Part shown: positions 22,644-34,515 of the stretch, in pieces
Numbering within the stretch: the first letter of the stretch is position 1
Layout of the letters: the number at the start of each line of letters is the position of its first letter
Assembly (NCBI RefSeq): GCF_016859285.1
Contig: NC_053409.1
Span: 21,957,976-22,021,975 of the forward strand
Source of the DNA: Xiphias gladius
Taxonomy: Eukaryota; Chordata; Actinopteri; Istiophoriformes; Xiphiidae
DNA length: 64,000 bases
Direction: 5' to 3'
Notes under the pieces: generated by a model
Told to the model about the DNA's origin: nothing
What the model saw: only the letters and a program-made list of their open reading frames with translations
Databases searched by the model: none
Made by a program: the position numbers and the translations under genes

Positions 22644-25600
22644 ATGAACACAGACAAGAAAAACACGATTCTAAGAGAAGGATTCCTGGTGAAAAGGGTA
22701 AGGTATTTTCTGTGGAATACATAAAAATGCAAATGCTGTGGAATAGGGATTTCAATGAGTCTGCGTGGCATGTAGTAATGGATGTAGCAGAGGCTAAACT
22801 CATCCAGGTTTTTATCTGTGGAACAGAGATTTGGCTACTTCTCAGGCTGATCTGAAATCCAAGTATCTTACACTGTATGGTGTCCTCCTGATGTAAGTTA
22901 TACAAGGGCAGAGTCTTTGAAGGAGAAAGGAGTATATACATCTCTCTGACAAAATGTAGTTTTCACAACTGTTCTATCTTATCTGATGACAGGGTCATGT
23001 TGTACACAACTGGAAGGCACGCTGGTTTGTGCTGATGCAAGACAAGCTGCTGTATTACAAATACGAAGGAGGTAAAAGGGACTCATGTCAGCGAGGGAAA
23101 ATCCTGCTCAGGGACTGTGTGCTTACTTGTCCTTTTCTGGAGTGTGAAAATCGACCGGTGAGTTCTTTCAGACTCAAACGTTTTGCAAGATTACAAAAAA
23201 GCGGGTTTCAGATCACTGATTTTGGAAAGTCTAAACATTGTAGAAATGTTCAGTGTAATGAGTTAAAGTTCAATTTGTCCTCTTCGAGTAATTCCCCCAT
23301 CCCCTTGTAAATTACATGGCTTTAAATTCAGCTCTTCCTTGGAACCTTTGCTGTTTAAAACACTTCAATACAGACATTTCCAGTTTCTATGTCTGATGTC
23401 TTCATTGATGAAATCAGCGGGTAAACCCAAAGGCAAAATTATGTCAAGAACTTTCATGTTAAAGGAGAAAAATAACAAAACCCTTTTCACCACATGATTA
23501 GAAAGAAGTAAGTCCTCATCAAATAGCCAGTTAAATAATATACCTCCATGATTTGATTTGAATCTGATTCTTTGGTTTTGTAATATAATTGATCCGGTAC
23601 GTAACATACTTGCAAAAAATAAACACTACACATGGAGACAGATTTGAATTGAAATTGTTGAATGCATAGACGACTTTACGCCGTGGCAAGTCCTGGCTGC
23701 TGGCTATAACATGCATGCAGGACATGTTCCATGCAGGTACTTTCCTTTGTTTATCTTTTATTTGGTAGAAACCACACTGAAGGAGGGGCCTCGTCCGCGG
23801 AGGCTCTCAGATCCTCTCACACCTTGCTTGATGAGATAATACATTGCCTCAGGTTACTGTTTTGTCAGGACCTGATTTCCATTATCCAGCAACTTTGGAG
23901 AACAATTTCTTCTCCATTATTCATGTTCTTTAGATTTTTAAATGTCCTCTGGCAAAAAAAACAACAAAAAAAACCCCAAAAATCAATTTCCCTCCTTTAT
24001 TTTTCTTCTATAGTTGGTGTTCAAGCTCCAGACAGCAAATGGGGTGGATCATTTTCTGGAGGCCTGTTCCCGAGAAAAGCGAGATGAGTGGGCAGCTGAA
24101 ATCACCGCTGCCGTCGACAAGCTGCGGACGGCCGTTGGTGGGGAGATGACGGACCAGCAAGACACTTCTGGTTCCCAGTTACACAACATCGATCTCAGGT
24201 AAACCTTGTAAACAAAGCGTCTCCCACAGACTTTACAGCATTGTCCACAAGCCTAAGCCTGTGGTGTTTCCACTGCCTCACCCTGTTTGTTTATGACCAT
24301 ACTTAGATCTCTGTCTAATTGTCTTAAGCCCCGGTTTTTCTCCCTCTTTCTTAAAGCAAAGTGTTGGACTCAATGTATGATGTCCACAGCGGAATCAAGA
24401 TGAGCCACCATGTAGAGCAGGGCAACACTTACAGCAACTGTTTCTCGGGTGAGTCTTTGAAACGTCCACTCTATATTCTCCTCCTTTTTTCTGTCTAATC
24501 TGATCTGAGATGACATTTGCTTGTACACGTTTTAAACCAATCAATTTATCGCCTCCAATCCGTAGAGTAGTATTCCCATCTGGATTACTGTCACTTTGGT
24601 TAACATACAACCTATAGGCTTGTGTAACTGGGACCTGCTGTCACTTACAGCATATGTTGCATCTTTAGCAATCATTATTATTTAAATGACTTTATTTGTA
24701 TACTACCATTTAGACACAGAGACAACTCTAAATCCTATACATAAGGCAAAAAATCGCTTTATCCACAGACACACACACAGGACAGGAAATACAATACATT
24801 TTGTTTTACTTCTACTTTGGCAGTTCTTCTCCCAACTAAGCTAAAAAAAAACTGAGTTGAACTACATTTAATTTAATTGATAACGATAAATAATTTCCGG
24901 TTTGCTATGTATATATGCCTTGCTCTGTATATGTCTGTGTATTAACTGCGTTAATGTCTGAATCTCTGTGTTTATCTGTCTGTCTATTTACAGTATTTAA
25001 ACGGTATAGCTATATGTCCCTATATTTCTCTATCTATGCAAACCCACTGTATCACCTACTGTCTATATCAGTGCCAGCCTATGTAAACAACGTGTTTATG
25101 AATACTCACGTGTAAATATATAGATTTTTCTCACCATCCGTCTTTGTCTGTATCTACTATATTTGTACAGCATTTCTATTTTAATGTCCCAAACTATCCC
25201 AATGCACGTTTACATCTATCTACTGGATTTATTTGTATGCTTTATGCCTGATTCCTTGTCTGTGTGAATGTTAATATTAGAATACACTATGTGTATACGT
25301 ATTGCTACTGTATAAACATGTGATGTCCTTGCAGGTTCAGCCGTGGTGGACTGGCTGGTGTTCATGCAGCTGGCTCTGAACCGTGTGGAGGCTGTGACGC
25401 TGGCCTCAGCCCTGCTCGAGGAGGGTTACCTGCGGACTGTTGGCCTGAAGAGCGTGGAGGCCCTCCGCACCGCCGGACTCAGTGAGCAGTTCATGGACGA
25501 CTCCACTGCGCTGTACAGCTTTGTGAGTACCGCTGAGTTTAAGCGTATCGACCCCTGACACCTCAGTGCCGGTGAATGCCACGCTAAGAATATTTAGGCA

Positions 25601-28349
25601 CATTATACACTGGTTTCCATTGTTAATCCATTTCTTGCATTAATCTGAGATGGCAGGTAGTAGTTCTACCTGGTTTACAACTTGGTTATGTTTAACCACA
25701 GTCTGACAGTTTGAAGAAGAGAGGCAGTGTGAAGGCCGAGACGTCGCTGTCTGCAGTCGAGCTGAGTGGAAAAGTGATAAAGAGAGGATATCTGCTTAAA
25801 CAGGTAAACAGGACTGTGTTAACCCTGTGTTAAGATGCTGATAATAATATTTAGTGCCATTTTCAAATGAGTTATAGCTAATGGCATAATTAATGGTTAA
25901 TAAATAGATCTGTTATAATTAATAACATTAATAACAAAATCTTTTGGGTTGCTATTTAAGAGCAAAAACACCTTTGACCAGTTGGCCTCTTCGACTAATC
26001 GCATTCAGAAACATTTGTTCTTATTAATGGCTTATAACTGCTCTATAGTACAGTAGTAAATGTTTTATTAACTATTGATAAAGCTGTTAGTTAAAAATCC
26101 AAATCTTTTTTGGCGGGGCTGTAACAGTGGGGCTATAAACGCCAATGTCCGTGAATGAGTGAGTGACTGAGTGAGTGACTGAGTGAGGGATTAAGTTACA
26201 CTATTGGTCAGCTGAATGCCGAGTGACTGCGTGCCCATGTTACACCATTGGCCAGCTGGCCGAGTGTTGGAGTTTCCCCATTGGTCGTTGCTCTCTCAAA
26301 GTGAATTGAACAGTTTCTATTGGTCATAAGTGGGTCGTTTACAGGAAGTGTTGCCAATTTAGCGCCTTTGTCGCTAGATTTTCAGACTTTTCAGACCCTC
26401 TTAGCAACTTCTCTTCACAAAGCCCCTAGCGAGGTCGGGTTTCCCTCAGCAGGCACACCTCTGGACTGCGTGGACGTGAATGAGCTTCTAACTTTCTCTC
26501 TGAGTGATCATTTCCATCTAAATAAAGCCGAAATCACAGCAAAGGCGTTGTCTTTATCTTATGCGTATGGTGACTTCTCGAGACACCATACGCAGTTATA
26601 AAATCCGGATTTTAGCAGTGCAGAGCAGCAGCTCGGAATTTGTTTGTATTAAATGACTGTATATTTGAGCACAGAGAGTAGGAGAGAAGCAAACAGATAA
26701 AGGGCGGTCCAGCCACATACTAGGTTTTGACCTAATCTTGTTATCAGAAAGTGGGACCATGACTTTGAGGTGTTTTGAAGTGTATTTCAGAGTGTTTGTT
26801 GTCATCAAGTTTGACTGAATTTCTCAAACTAACACATGGATAACCCTTAAACACAGGGACACAGAAGAAAGAACTGGAAGGTGCGACTCTTCGTACTGCG
26901 TTCGGAGCCTGCGTTCCTTCACTACTATGATCCCACTAAGGTGAGCGAACAGGCCATGCTACGAAGGACCAGCACCAGGCAATAGACTACAACTAAAATC
27001 ACTTCAGGAGAGTAAATTAATTACCTGGTTTAAACGTAGTGTATTTAATTTATTGACAGAGCAGATATATAAACAGGATAAAGACATAAGTTTTCATCAC
27101 CTAAGTAAACACTTAAATGATGACAAAACTGAACAGAGTAGGACCTAACCCAAACAAAGCACTTGTTTTGTTTTACTTATGCCTCAGGCCAGTTATGCCA
27201 TTACTCATAATACTCATAATTCTCAGTAATCCTCTTCCGCAATCCTGAGTCAGTCTGATCCACTTCCTGTCTTATATCACTCGTCAGGATGACCTAAGCC
27301 CTGCTGGCGGCTTCTCGCTGCGAAGCTGTCTGGTATCTTCTCTGGATGATAATGGAGTTCCCTCAGGTGAGTCACCATCTCAAATTCCAGTGACCTCAGA
27401 AACCGCTGCGTTTCTACTTAATGTTTTTCAGACAAATAGTTGCAAGACAGGATGTGGAAGGGAGAGCGGTGGACTTCTTATTATCTCATGTAAAAAAAAA
27501 ACCAAAACCAGCAACGAACTGATCATACGTATTGTCTGTGTATCTAAAAAACCTGTTATTTCTTGTTCCTCTGTGCCATAGAGCTGCATTGTTGTCCAAA
27601 AACTGTTACAAACCCACAATGGGCCACACTGTCCCTTATTAAGATGTAGTATATTTTGACTCAGTCACACTTACACCATCCTACTGCTGTAAATACTCAC
27701 TAGAACACCAAATGTGTGTCAATCCGCATCTGAAAATAGTCCCCAACAAATGCACGGTTTTAATCAGTGTTACATTTGCTGAAAACTACTGTACCCAGCT
27801 GTTATAGGAAAATATTTTATTATTTTCATTTTTTAAATTACTTTATTTTATTAATTGCTGAAATAACCATGGGGAGATAAATAGGAGTTTTATGTTTTCG
27901 CCCGTGTTGGTTTATTATGTGAGCAGGGTTACGCAAAAAGTACTGAGAAGGTTTGCACCGAACTTGGTGGAGGGATGGATCATGGGCCAGGAAGGAACCC
28001 ATTCAATTTTTGGGCCGATCCTGATCATTTACTGTGAATTTGAATTTTGACTCTGGCCGTGGCGGAGGTATGCGCTCTACTGAGTGCCATTCTAGTTTCT
28101 ATTTTGATTTACACTTTTCACCTACTTGTCTTCCTTGTCAATCAAGTTTTATAAATCGTTAACTTAATTCAGCTGTACTTTATTGATCAGCATCCCTCTC
28201 CTCATTTTTTCTCCTCCGCAGGTGTGAAAGGCAACATTCAAGGAAACCTGTTCAAAATCATCACGCAGACAGACACACATTACTTCATCCAGGCTCCGAC
28301 CCACCAGGAGAAGATGGACTGGATAGATGCGATCAGAGAGCAGACATAG
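22644..28349 (+). CDS. plek2: Pleckstrin-2
   Basis: PH-DEP-PH adaptor that binds phosphoinositides and links PI3K signalling to actin remodelling and cell spreading; the human protein has 353 aa. Coding exons: 22644-22697, 22993-23157, 24014-24198, 24357-24448, 25335-25522, 25702-25803, 26857-26940, 27288-27366, 28222-28349 (TAG 28347-28349). Total 1,077 nt, 358 aa, all phases consistent. The first exon encodes REGFLVKR, the opening of PH1, and was placed by that motif and its GTAAGG donor. PH1 spans about 11-108 (FLEACSREKRDEWAAEI at its end), DEP about 134-225 (VVDWLVFMQ, DDSTALYSF) and PH2 about 250-355 (RGYLLKQGHRRKNWKVRLF). There is no Ser/Thr protein kinase C cluster like that of platelet pleckstrin between PH1 and DEP, which favours pleckstrin-2 over PLEK. 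The gene is convergent with the galectin-related gene. Confidence 0.94.
25804..26856. other. plek2 intron with a repeat-like, CCAAT-rich insert
   Basis: The intron holds a GC-rich block (about 26105-26330) with a 12-bp GAGTGAGTGACT tandem run at 26150-26190 and four ATTGG (inverted CCAAT) boxes at 26203, 26247, 26280 and 26319. It continues into a segment starting GTGTTGCCAATTTAGCGCCT (from 26348), which resembles a dispersed teleost repeat. No exon is supported here. A frame at 26320-26601 lacks an ATG start. Confidence 0.5.
27925..28100 (+). repeat. Dispersed repeat fragment in last plek2 intron
   Basis: Wording such as CTTGGTGGAGGGATGGATCA, GGAAGGAACCCATTCAATTT and the closing GGCGGAGGTATGCGCTCTAC is typical of a short interspersed element seen widely in teleosts. 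Only a fragment is present. It lies about 120 bp before the last plek2 exon. Confidence 0.5.
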
Positions 28350-29264
28350 AGCAGCAGGTTCAAGTGAAAACTTTTTAACACGTCAACTAGACCACCTAAC
28401 CTGCTATGAAGAAGACTGAATTTACACATTCCATGAATGTACTGCAGTAACAAAATGGGACCATGCAATCGAAATGAAAGTAATAGTGGACATAACATTT
28501 CTGTTCATCTAATTTCCAAAAGGGAAAGTAATGCAGTGCTGTATATAATAACATAGCACTAGCACTTCCATTTTTCAGCCAAACTTTTACTTTTAATATA
28601 CTTTAAGTACAATTTGCTAATAATACTTACATACTTTTACTTAAGTAGGATTTTGAATGCAGGACATTTACTTATAGTGAACATGATTTCATCATCTCTT
28701 GAAAAGTCTCAAACAGCATTGAATTTATTTTCCACCAAAAATGCCTAAGAATATATTAAAAAGTCTTACATTTCATTTACAGAAGCCTTGAATATTTTCT
28801 TTTGCGCACATCACGCAGTAGTGTTAGTTTAACATATTTTGCATGTAAATTGTATTCTACGTGGTATTAAAAGGGTCTTAAAAAGTCTTAAACTTTACTT
28901 TGTGAAACCTTCAGAAACCCCGGTCGGAGTATTTTTGTATGGACTTACATAGTAATTTTACCTAGGTAAAGGATCTGCTAGCAAGAGGAAGTACAAGTAA
29001 AGACACGAAAAGCCTCAGGAGGAAATTGTAACAGTCATCGAGTTTTAGTGCTGGCTGGCTGCCGGAGGCGCTCCCTGCAATCACGGACAGGCACTCCCAC
29101 TCAGCAAGCTGAGCCAAGCTTTTATCTGAATAACACAAGCTGAGCCTTATTCCGGTGAAATCGTGAGTGACACAATACCTGAAATGAAAACCACGCCATA
29201 CCACGGGCTCTGGAGTAAATCCAAGTAGAAGTCACATGACCACAAAGTGAAAAACAACTAAGAA
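28350..29264 (+). other. plek2: plek2 3' UTR and plek2/lgalsl convergent spacer
   Basis: No canonical AATAAA follows plek2 closely. ATTAAA variants at 28755-28760 and 28866-28871 are the best candidates, both inside an inserted repeat. A dispersed element with ACTTTTACTTAAGTAGGATT (about 28590-28690) is interrupted and resumes at about 28925-28990. No further coding sequence is seen. Confidence 0.45.
28590..28990 (+). repeat. Nested dispersed repeats in plek2 3' region
   Basis: An outer element (TTTTACTTAAGTAGGATTTT then GCAGGACATTTACTTATAGT) stops at about 28680 and resumes at about 28920 (GGAGTATTTTTGTATGGACT to GGTAAAGGATCTGC). Between them lies an inner element with AAAAGTCTTA repeats and GAAACCTTCAGAAACCC. 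The outer element has another copy at about 31800-32180 and a minus-strand copy at about 34690-34985. Confidence 0.5.
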
Positions 29265-29280
29265 ACAACAACAAAAGTGA

Positions 29281-29286
29281 TTTATT
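29281..29286 (-). terminator. Galectin-related gene polyadenylation signal
   Basis: TTTATT on the plus strand gives AATAAA on the minus strand, 784 nt after the stop codon. It is followed on the minus strand by a T/G-rich run (TTTTGTTGTTGTTTC), a good downstream element. The sequence 30069-29265 is then the 3' UTR. Confidence 0.6.
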
Positions 29287-30069
29287 GCAGTGAAGTAAAG
29301 TCAATATATAACATTCACATAAAAAGTGCTAGCGGTAAATGAAAAGTACAGAAAACAGTGGGCGTTAGTAGCTTTTCAAAGCTTAAGTAGATAATGGTAC
29401 AATAACAGAAAGTGCGACATGACCTAATCCTTCCATCTTTGTTTGTACTCTGGGGGCAAACTCAGGGGAATGAAACACTGCGTGTATTACTGACATGCAC
29501 AAATGTAGGCTACTGAAACTGTTTTACATTATTACACCTGTTACAGTACTTAGTCGGCCACAGAATGACAATCAATTGATTTTAGAAACATTCATCTTCA
29601 TGCAGGCGCTCGTAAACGTAAGTGCTTTCAAAGGTTAACTTCAGAGAAATTAAAGCCAAACGTCTGAAATCTCTTTTCAGTGAACAAAGACCGATGCCGC
29701 ACTCCTTTTTTGTAGTGACACATCATGTTTGTACAAATGTTCATCAAGGGAAAATATTGTAGCTTAGACCACATTGTTTAAAACTCAATTCACATCAGTT
29801 CAAATCACATTCCTCAGTTTATCTAAGACACTGATGACCGTTACATTCAGTCAGTATCTTCACGTCCCCAGACAGGTAATCTAGTGAAGGCACTTTGTCT
29901 TAACACGTGATTACGAGGCAGGTAAAACTTTGTTTGGAACTGGAAACACAACAATCCCCATCACGGGGTCAATTTATTCAATCAAGACGTAGCTCTATTC
30001 TAATCGTATTTAATTGTTCACTGTCCCAGGACGTCCTCATGTTATTGATCTGTGGGCGAGATGCCGGTG

Positions 30070-33000
30070 TTAGGCCACCTTGGTGAGCTGTAGATCTCCA
30101 AAGACTCGCAAGGCGGTGAGGGAGGCGAGCTGCAAGAGACGGTGGGTGAAGCCACACAGAGGCTGTCCGTCCACCAAGATACGAAACTGCTGGTGCTCAC
30201 AAACAATCTCCATCTAAGAGTCAGAGGGAATATAGAGGAGGTGAGGGTCAGTTTTTATGCTTACGTTTTACATTTCAAACTTTATGCAAAAATGCACGTT
30301 AAAAAGGCCTAAATCACAAACTGGGCCTGCAACAGGGAAGTCAACAAGTCAAGTCTCATTCATACTAAATAAGAAGTCATAGGTTTGTCTCATTTGCCTT
30401 TGCAGTGCGGGGATTGCCAAAACATAGTAGTATTATGCAACTTAAAGGTACCCTGTGAAGTTTTAGGCTACTATTAGCACTACGGAGCAACGTTTTCATG
30501 ACTGGATCCCTGTTGTGTTTTCATGTCATCCACACGCGCCAACATGCAGCGACGCAATACGTATTCCTGCTTACGGTTTTGCATCAATCAATAGTCAGTG
30601 GCAGTCGCGCACCAAGAAACTTAGTAATGCACCAGCAGAGGCAGGAAAGGGGAAGACTGAAAGCTAGCAAACAGGTTTTTGTGCAGCTAGCAAATGTTTT
30701 ATGAGGCAGGAAGTATGTACAGAGTAACACTGGCCTACCGCTACACAAGACAAGAAATGCATTCAACACATTTATTAGGCACAAAACACAGAATGTAAAT
30801 ACTGTATGACTTTGTCTACAAGAAAACTTCCCAGGGCACCTTTAAAATGTACAGTATGGATGTATCTTCTAAGGAGCAGCAAGTTAGTGCTCTGTCCAGT
30901 GAAACAATGACGAAGAATAGCTTATTACTGGGGAAACCAAACATGTAAAGTTGCTTATAGTGCAGCTTTAAATGCTGAAAGTATTACAGGGTGATTCACA
31001 GCGAGTGTGACTGCAAAAATAAGCCAACGGTAACTCTGGGATCACACACATCACAATCATCCAAAAGACAGAGCAGACACAGCAAGGAATTAACAGGGAG
31101 AACTCCCGTAAAAATGCCCCTCATCTGTCTGGTTGAAATGTTTGCAATGTAGGAGTTCAAGCTTATCCGACTGTTCCAATGGACGTCACTTGCTCCGCAC
31201 GGGAGTGTCACTTCAGTGCCGACAGTCTAAGCGCCAGAGATGTCAGAGACCATTAAAGTACCTTGAAGGCTTCTCCAGGTGCGAAGGGAAAGAAGGAGAG
31301 GGTGTTTTCAGACGGACCCCACTTTCCAGCCAGGCGGGCGTTGCGTTGGACGGCCTTATCCATGAAGCTGACCTTCAGCTGAAGACCCACATCGCCCTCT
31401 GTGTCCTCCTCCTGAGGCTTACTGGACAGAGTCACCTCAATGCTGTGAAAACCGACACAGAGATCAGGGACAGCCAGAGCGGTGCAGAAATACAACATTT
31501 AAGGAAAAGACTGGCACTTAGATTTTTACTTTCTCTCCTTCTCTCTGGGCTAAACTGGGTTATCAGCCTTTCTGGATTCTTCAGAGAACAGTGACATCTT
31601 CTGGTGCTTATGACAACTGTCATGTAATAATGAGGCATTTCACAAAGACTGAATATCAAATGATCTCGATCAGTGTTGGTGACTTTTTAACACACTGCTG
31701 TGACCATCAAGAGAGAAAAAGAGCTCGACTTAAAAAACGCGTGAACGAGCTTATTCCTGCATGAGAATCTATCATACTCTTCACTTCTGTATCCAATTTT
31801 CAGCGCTGGAAAATAACTGCGTACATTTACTCATGTGCCATACTTAAGTATAATTTTGAAGTAGTCATACTTTATTTGAGTATTTCCATATATTACTTTA
31901 TACTTACACTCCACTACATTTTTTTAACAGCTATGGTTACTCATTACTTTATAGATTAAGATTTTACAAAACAAAACATATAATCAGTGTAAGTTAAAAC
32001 TGTCTTGATGAACCACTACACAAGGATACTTCTTACATTTTGCGTCAATAATAATGAGTAGATTTTGTTGCCAATTCTTCTCTATATTCACTTAAGTAGC
32101 ATTTTGAACCCAGCAGGTTTTACTTGTCATAGAGAATTTTTACAACTACTTTTCTTACTTAAATAAATAGTTTGAATACTTCTTTTTACACTGATCATGA
32201 ACACAGCTCTATCTTTGGCCCTGATTCCGGCGAAGCTAAAACATTACAGACAACAAATGTGTGCACAAATTTTCCATTTTGCAGGGAATTTGGTAACGTC
32301 GGCGACTGGCGTTGCATTACTATGGATTTGTTAACTTACATTTTATCTGAACCCAATCTGCCCACCAGGCTGACAAAGAAAATGTTTTTTTTTTATGGCC
32401 GCACATTTTTGATGACACTGTCAAGTTTTGATCGATTTATAGTTGAACTTGCTCTTGAATCCAGAGGAATAAAATGGAGACGAAAATTTCTAAAATAAAC
32501 ACTGTCCTCTTACATTCAGTATCTAGGAAATGGGCCCTTTGAGAGCATTTGTCCTTAAAAACTCTCCGGATGTTTCTGCAGCCAAAAATAAGTTTCTTGA
32601 CACTAAAAAAAAAAAAAAGTTCTCCATCAAAGTTTTATTTTTGCACACTATGTTTTCGCGTGACCTAATTGTTATGTTTTACTGGACATAATTGATGACT
32701 GAATGAGTAAATAGCCAGATGATATTATCAACTAAGAATTTCCAGGGTGACTCTTTGGTTTTCATGGGATTTGCAGCTCTCCCACGCACACTCACATACT
32801 AACCCATAATTAGGAAACGCACTGGTATTACTGAGATATTTTCCCAGAGCAGGGACTGACTGGGTGGTTCGCATTCGCACTCAAACACAGACAGCAGCTG
32901 TGCAGTCCGCTTTGGAATTCTGTTTCACTGGCATCTTTGCCACTTTGACCGGCCGCCACGTCCAGTGTGCAACAGTACATCAGCAATGCATAATTTCGCT

Positions 33001-33538
33001 TTTCTATCGAAGAATGGAAACAGGTGTGTGCACTCACCTCTTGGGTTTCTTGTTAACAATTCCCATAACAACCAGTTTCATTGAAGGCCGCAGCCCGCCC
33101 TTTATCTCTCCGATATACTCCCCCTGTGAAACAATAGAGACGTATACACGTACAGATCAGCGGTCGTCCAGGATGAGGCCTGCGGCCAAACGGGACAAGA
33201 CAGTTTATTATTGGAGGAAATAACCGCTGGCCCCTCATCATGCAGTCTGCGGTGCGCTGGAGCCTACGGCACCGATGGGAACAATAGCCTTATTGATTCG
33301 GATCTTCAGCAACCAGTGACTCAGCTGCACAGGCTATGCCTCTGGATTTTTAGTTTTTTTTTTAATTTTATTATTATTATTATTATTTTTTTACCACGCT
33401 GAACGGTTAAATTGCTTTTGAATGAAATCACAATTTTGCAAAAACCCAATAAATAAATAAGAAAACGTTTCGATGCATGCGGCGCTAAGCAAACAAAAGA
33501 CGGCTACATACATTTTCTTTCTTGTCCTTTTCTTCCAT
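30070..33538 (-). CDS. Galectin-related protein (LGALSL-like)
   Basis: Single galectin-fold domain of 145 aa. Minus-strand coding exons in order: 33538-33512, 33123-33038, 31442-31262, 30213-30070 (TAA 30072-30070). They total 438 nt with consistent phases. The start is the only in-frame ATG: upstream the frame stays open only from a GTG and is closed by TGA at 33736-33734. The protein shows IKGGLRPSMKLVVMG, FMDKAVQRNARLAG, FFPFAPGEAFKMEIVCEH and a GDLQLTK C-terminus, in the order found in LGALSL (HSPC159). The galectin HxNPR motif is replaced (K61 and S63 at the His and Asn positions), whereas W79 and E83 of the WGxxE segment remain. Classical lactose binding is therefore doubtful. Human LGALSL (172 aa) has a longer N-terminus. 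The gene is convergent with plek2 and divergent from zfyve26. Whether it is lgalsla, lgalslb or a third paralogue cannot be told here. Confidence 0.85.
30442..30845. mobile_element. TTAA-flanked MITE in last intron of the galectin-related gene
   Basis: The left end TTAAAGGTACCCTGTGAAGT and the reverse complement of the right end (TTAAAGGTGCCCTGGGAAGT) match over about 22 bp. TTAA sits at both borders (30442-30445, 30842-30845). The element is 404 bp, non-coding, and contains AAGCTAGCAAACAGGTTTTT. It fits a piggyBac-type non-autonomous transposon. Confidence 0.75.
31800..32180 (+). repeat. Dispersed ACTTAAGTA-rich repeat, full-length-like copy
   Basis: Contains the ordered blocks GTACATTTACTCATGTGCCA, CTTATACTCC-type wording (ACACTCCACTACATTT), AGATTAAGATTTTACAAAAC and TTCACTTAAGTAGCATTTTG. 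The last block parallels 28640-28690. It lies in the second intron of the galectin-related gene. No coding frame. Confidence 0.5.
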
Positions 33539-34345
33539 TCCACTCAGGGCGTGATGCAGTGTGGAGGTTTCGAGCTGTGATGCCGACTGAGGACTGATTG
33601 ACTCTGCCTCCAGCTGGCAAGACCCCGCCTGCAGTACGTTGTCATAGCGACAGGCTCCCAGTTTGGTAATGATGGTGGTAGGAGAGCGGCAGAGAGAGAT
33701 TGGGGGGGGGGGGACAGCCGGAACAGACACATGTCAAGATTCTTCTTTTTTTTTGGGGGACTAGTATGTGAACGCGTCCAGCCGACTGCCTTTTTTTTGA
33801 TTGCGTCCCTTCACGGTCCTCTCAGCCCACACGACAGTCTGTGGCCCGCAAGCGCTTCTCTGTCGCTGGACTTCGGCAAGTCCAGTTAGTCTGCATCCCA
33901 TGCCTGGGGACGAAGCACACGTTTCCGCGCTTCCTATGGTGGCCCCGAGAGCTCAACGCACTGCAACTTAACTAAACACTTGCAAATAGACAAAAAACAA
34001 ACAAACAAACAAACAAACAAACAAAACAAACCAACAAAAAAAAGCGAATGAAGAAAACATCTTCACTAATTTGACAACAGATGCGCAGCGTTTAGGAAAA
34101 AATTCGCAAAGTGAAGAAACACAACTACATAGACCCAAAGACAGAAATTAGCTGTGATTACAGAAAACACAACCAAATACAGAAAGGCTGCAGGGTTAAC
34201 AGCAAATATGTGGGAAGAGATCTGAAAGGGGGAAAAACGTCAATTTGACTGATTTTTACAACTCCACTGACAGCTTTCCCACATATGTTCGTGTGTCCCG
34301 ACCATATTTCCATTGTAGTCTGAGCTATTTCTGCATCTCCGGCCC
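33539..34345 (-). promoter_or_regulatory. 5' leader and probable promoter region of the galectin-related gene
   Basis: Upstream (minus strand) of the ATG at 33538 lies moderately GC-rich sequence, a 12-base C run on the minus strand (G run 33702-33713), an 8-bp-stem hairpin CTGGACTT/AAGTCCAG (33866-33885) and a CAAA repeat (about 33998-34030). No TATA box or leader intron can be placed with confidence. Confidence 0.35.
33998..34030. repeat. CAAA tetranucleotide microsatellite
   Basis: About eight uninterrupted CAAA copies in otherwise A-rich sequence upstream of the galectin-related gene. Confidence 0.85.
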
Positions 34346-34351
34346 ATATTT

Positions 34352-34515
34352 GGTTGTGTTTTCTGTGTTTGCTGTGTGTTTCTTTATTTGGTTGTGTTTT
34401 CTGTATTTGCTGTTTGTTTCTGAATTTGATAGTGTTGTCTGTTGTCTGTTGCCTGTTGCCTGTTGTGTGTGTGTGCGTGTGTGTGTGTGTGTGTGCGTGT
34501 GTGTGTGTGCCTGTG
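34352..34515. repeat. 38-bp minisatellite running into a GT microsatellite
   Basis: Two copies of a 38-bp unit starting GGTTGTGTTTTCTGT (34352 and 34390) are followed by a decayed third copy, CTGTTGC repeats and a (GT)n/(GTGC) run at about 34464-34510. The long His-Thr frames on the minus strand are produced by this repeat. Confidence 0.8.

Noticed and set aside
26320-26601. 93-codon plus-strand frame in a plek2 intron
   Set aside because: It starts at GTG rather than ATG, lies in repeat-like sequence and has no recognisable domain.
33539-33730. 64-residue N-terminal extension of the galectin-related protein
   Set aside because: The extension would need a GTG start; TGA closes the frame at 33736-33734 and the only in-frame ATG is at 33538. 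It is more likely 5' UTR open by chance.
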